From assembly GCA_013299045.1 (NCBI GenBank), contig JAAFJX010000034.1, positions 1 to 34,251 of the forward strand: 34,251 bases of DNA. Direction: 5' to 3'. The notes below the pieces were generated by a model. The model ran no database searches. It was given only the letters and a program-made list of their open reading frames with translations, and had not been told where the DNA came from. The DNA is from Cytophagales bacterium (GTDB lineage: Bacteria; Bacteroidota; Bacteroidia; Cytophagales; Bernardetiaceae). The position numbers and the translations under genes were made by a program. The stretch's first letter is position 1; each line of letters opens with the position of its first letter. Shown piece by piece: positions 33,123 to 34,251 of the stretch.

Positions 33123-33752
33123 CTATTTCTCGATAAGTACGAAAGAATCCTTAGCGCCGGCAAACGAACCCGATACTACCAAAATGTTGGCTTCAGGCAT
33201 TACTTTAAGCACTTTAAGGCTACGCGTAGTCTTGCGGTCATTCCCCATACGGCCTGCCATGCGCTGGCCAGGGAATACACGCGACGGATAAGAAGACGCA
33301 CCAACAGAACCTGGCGCACGCAAGCGGTCGTGCTGACCGTGTGTGGCTTGGCCTACACCACTGAAGTTATAGCGTTTTACAACACCCTGAAACCCCTTAC
33401 CCTTAGATACACCCACTACTTGCACCTTGTCGCCTTCAGCGAAAATGTCTGCAACTGTGAGCACGTCGCCAAGTTGTACGTTTTTAGAGGCTGCGAAGTC
33501 GCGAAACTCAGCTAGCTTTTGCTTGGGAGTGGTGCCTGCCTTTTTGAAATGACCCAAAAGCGGGGCATTTGTGCGGCTTTCTTTGCGCTCACCAAAACCA
33601 ATTTGAACGGCGTTATAACCGTCTTTTTCAGGAGTTCTTACTTGCGTTACTGTGCAAGGACCAACTTGTATAACTGTGCATGCGACGCTGTGTCCATCGG
33701 CACTAAATACGTTAGTCATCCCGATTTTTTTTCCTATTAAACCGGTAGGCAT
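33123..33752 (-). CDS. rplC: Ribosomal protein L3 (uL3)
   Basis: A 209-aa large-subunit protein near the peptidyl-transferase centre. I use the ATG at 33752 ([13 protein letters not shown]), the normal start; a longer frame opens with TTG. The central loop motif is present as [20 protein letters not shown] and [19 protein letters not shown]. The gene is first in its transcript; upstream lies a consensus promoter and an approximately 125-nt leader. rpsJ, which usually precedes rplC, is not there. Confidence 0.97.
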   Translation of the reverse strand: MPTGLIGKKIGMTNVFSADGHSVACTVIQVGPCTVTQVRTPEKDGYNAVQIGFGERKESRTNAPLLGHFKKAGTTPKQKLAEFRDFAASKNVQLGDVLTVADIFAEGDKVQVVGVSKGKGFQGVVKRYNFSGVGQATHGQHDRLRAPGSVGASSYPSRVFPGQRMAGRMGNDRKTTRSLKVLKVMPEANILVVSGSFAGAKDSFVLIEK

Positions 33753-33883
33753 CGTTTTTAACGTTTTAAACGATTGAGAAATGACGCAATACACCAAATA
33801 AAACAATTTTTAGAATCTTGCTAAATGCTTGATTTTTAAACGATATTTATCATGGTGCAGGCGTACTATTAAAATTAAGTGTG

Positions 33884-33914
33884 CAAAGGTATTGCTTTTT
33901 TACGGTGTTCCAAA
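33884..33914 (-). promoter_or_regulatory. Promoter of the rplC/rplD/rplW unit
   Basis: On the minus strand TACCTTTG (33891-33884) matches the -7 consensus, and a TTTG (33914-33911) lies 19 bp upstream, a full match. Transcription would begin near 33877, leaving a leader of about 125 nt that could hold an L4-type regulatory structure, though none was recognised by eye. Confidence 0.7.
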
Positions 33915-33934
33915 TTTTTTTAGTTTTATTTTTA

Positions 33935-33972
33935 CTTGCCAATATTTATAGAAATTAGGTTATATTGGCAAG
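33935..33972. repeat. Eleven-bp inverted repeat upstream of the rplC promoter
   Basis: CTTGCCAATAT at 33935-33945 and ATATTGGCAAG at 33962-33972 form a perfect 11-bp inverted repeat around a 16-nt loop. Neither strand has a T-run after the stem, so it is not a convincing terminator for the upstream partial gene. It is 21 bp upstream of the -33 element and could be an operator. Confidence 0.6.
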
Positions 33973-34052
33973 GCTTAAGAAGTGTGTACGGATGATTTTG
34001 AACTTGTCTGACTTTTTTGGCCTTCGTATTCTACGCTGACTGTGGCGCTGGT

Positions 34053-34251
34053 TTACTTTTTCTCGTTCAGCTTACGCAAAAGCTCCTCTATGAGTTTGTC
34101 TTTTGCACTAAGTGCTTGCTTTTGTTCACTAAGCGCTTGTTTTTGTTCATTAAGTGCTTGCTCTTTCTCTTTCAGCTCTTTTTTCTTTTCGGCTAGTTCT
34201 TTGCGTAATTTTCGCTCTTTGCGCCCAAATAAAGCATTGAAGGTACGCCAA
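34053..34251 (-). CDS. Partial coiled-coil gene, 3' end only
   Basis: The last 65 codons of a gene that runs out of the window on the right. The visible part starts WRTFNALFGRKERKLRKEL and becomes a heptad-rich coiled coil with units such as EQKQALS, ending KDKLIEELLRKLNEKK. Three 21-bp units in tandem encode the heptads (34107-34169). Basic, glutamine-rich tails like this occur at the C-terminus of some Rpn/PD-(D/E)XK nuclease-type proteins, but the diagnostic part is outside the window and I cannot name it. Confidence 0.7.
   Translation of the reverse strand, partial: WRTFNALFGRKERKLRKELAEKKKELKEKEQALNEQKQALSEQKQALSAKDKLIEELLRKLNEKK
34107..34169 (-). repeat. Three 21-bp tandem repeats coding heptads
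   Basis: Units of 21 bp begin at 34107, 34128 and 34149. The first two differ at only two positions, and the third has diverged further. On the minus strand they encode EQKQALS-type heptads of the coiled coil. Confidence 0.7.

Overview
The window is a chromosomal segment of a Bacteroidota bacterium, most likely of the Cytophagia/Cytophagales. Evidence: a type IX secretion (T9SS) sorting tail, a gliding-motility-type C-terminal domain (CHU_C), DUF5916 and DUF5686 outer-membrane proteins, a 7TM-DISM receptor fused to a SpoIIE-type phosphatase, a CrtZ carotenoid hydroxylase, and repeated matches to the Bacteroidota promoter (TTTG, 19-21 bp, TAnnTTTG) upstream of genes. Genus-level placement is not possible from the sequence alone.

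Layout. 1-4.4 kb: a Gfo/Idh/MocA oxidoreductase (+) converges on a minus-strand cluster read from about 4344 down to 1306. That cluster holds three tiny cationic lipoproteins (58, 48 and 55 aa; the first and third are easily missed), a TPR lipoprotein and a VWA protein. 4.8-11.8 kb (+): a DUF5916 outer-membrane protein followed 17 bp later by a RING-like/TerD-like protein of the MXAN_6230/SCO0854 type, then a DUF5686 protein. 12.1-16.5 kb (+): the 7TM-DISM/SpoIIE signalling protein and an SF1 helicase. 16.5-23.9 kb (-): DedA, a coiled-coil zinc-ribbon protein, a T9SS cargo protein with heptad repeats, an outer-membrane barrel, a coiled coil with a membrane segment at each end, an OppC-like permease and sucD. 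24.2-28.5 kb: an O-methyltransferase (+) converges, across an array of 42-bp tandem repeats, on an AT-rich minus-strand group lpxK / M16 peptidase / LolA-like. 28.7-31.5 kb: a CHU_C protein (+). 31.5-34.25 kb (-): crtZ, then rplW, rplD and rplC read as one unit with its own promoter and terminator, then the 3' end of a coiled-coil gene cut by the window edge.

How the genes work together. Much of the window concerns the envelope: lipid A kinase, a lipoprotein-carrier-like protein, DedA, outer-membrane barrels, T9SS-linked secreted proteins and small lipoproteins. Housekeeping genes (sucD, rplC/D/W) are interspersed as separate transcription units. The most unusual points are the three-gene ribosomal unit without rpsJ or rplB beside it, the G-poor 42-bp repeat array, the row of tiny lipoproteins upstream of a TPR lipoprotein and a VWA protein that lacks its usual MoxR partner, and the RING/TerD-like gene coupled to an outer-membrane barrel gene. 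No tRNA, rRNA, CRISPR array, insertion sequence or phage gene was seen.
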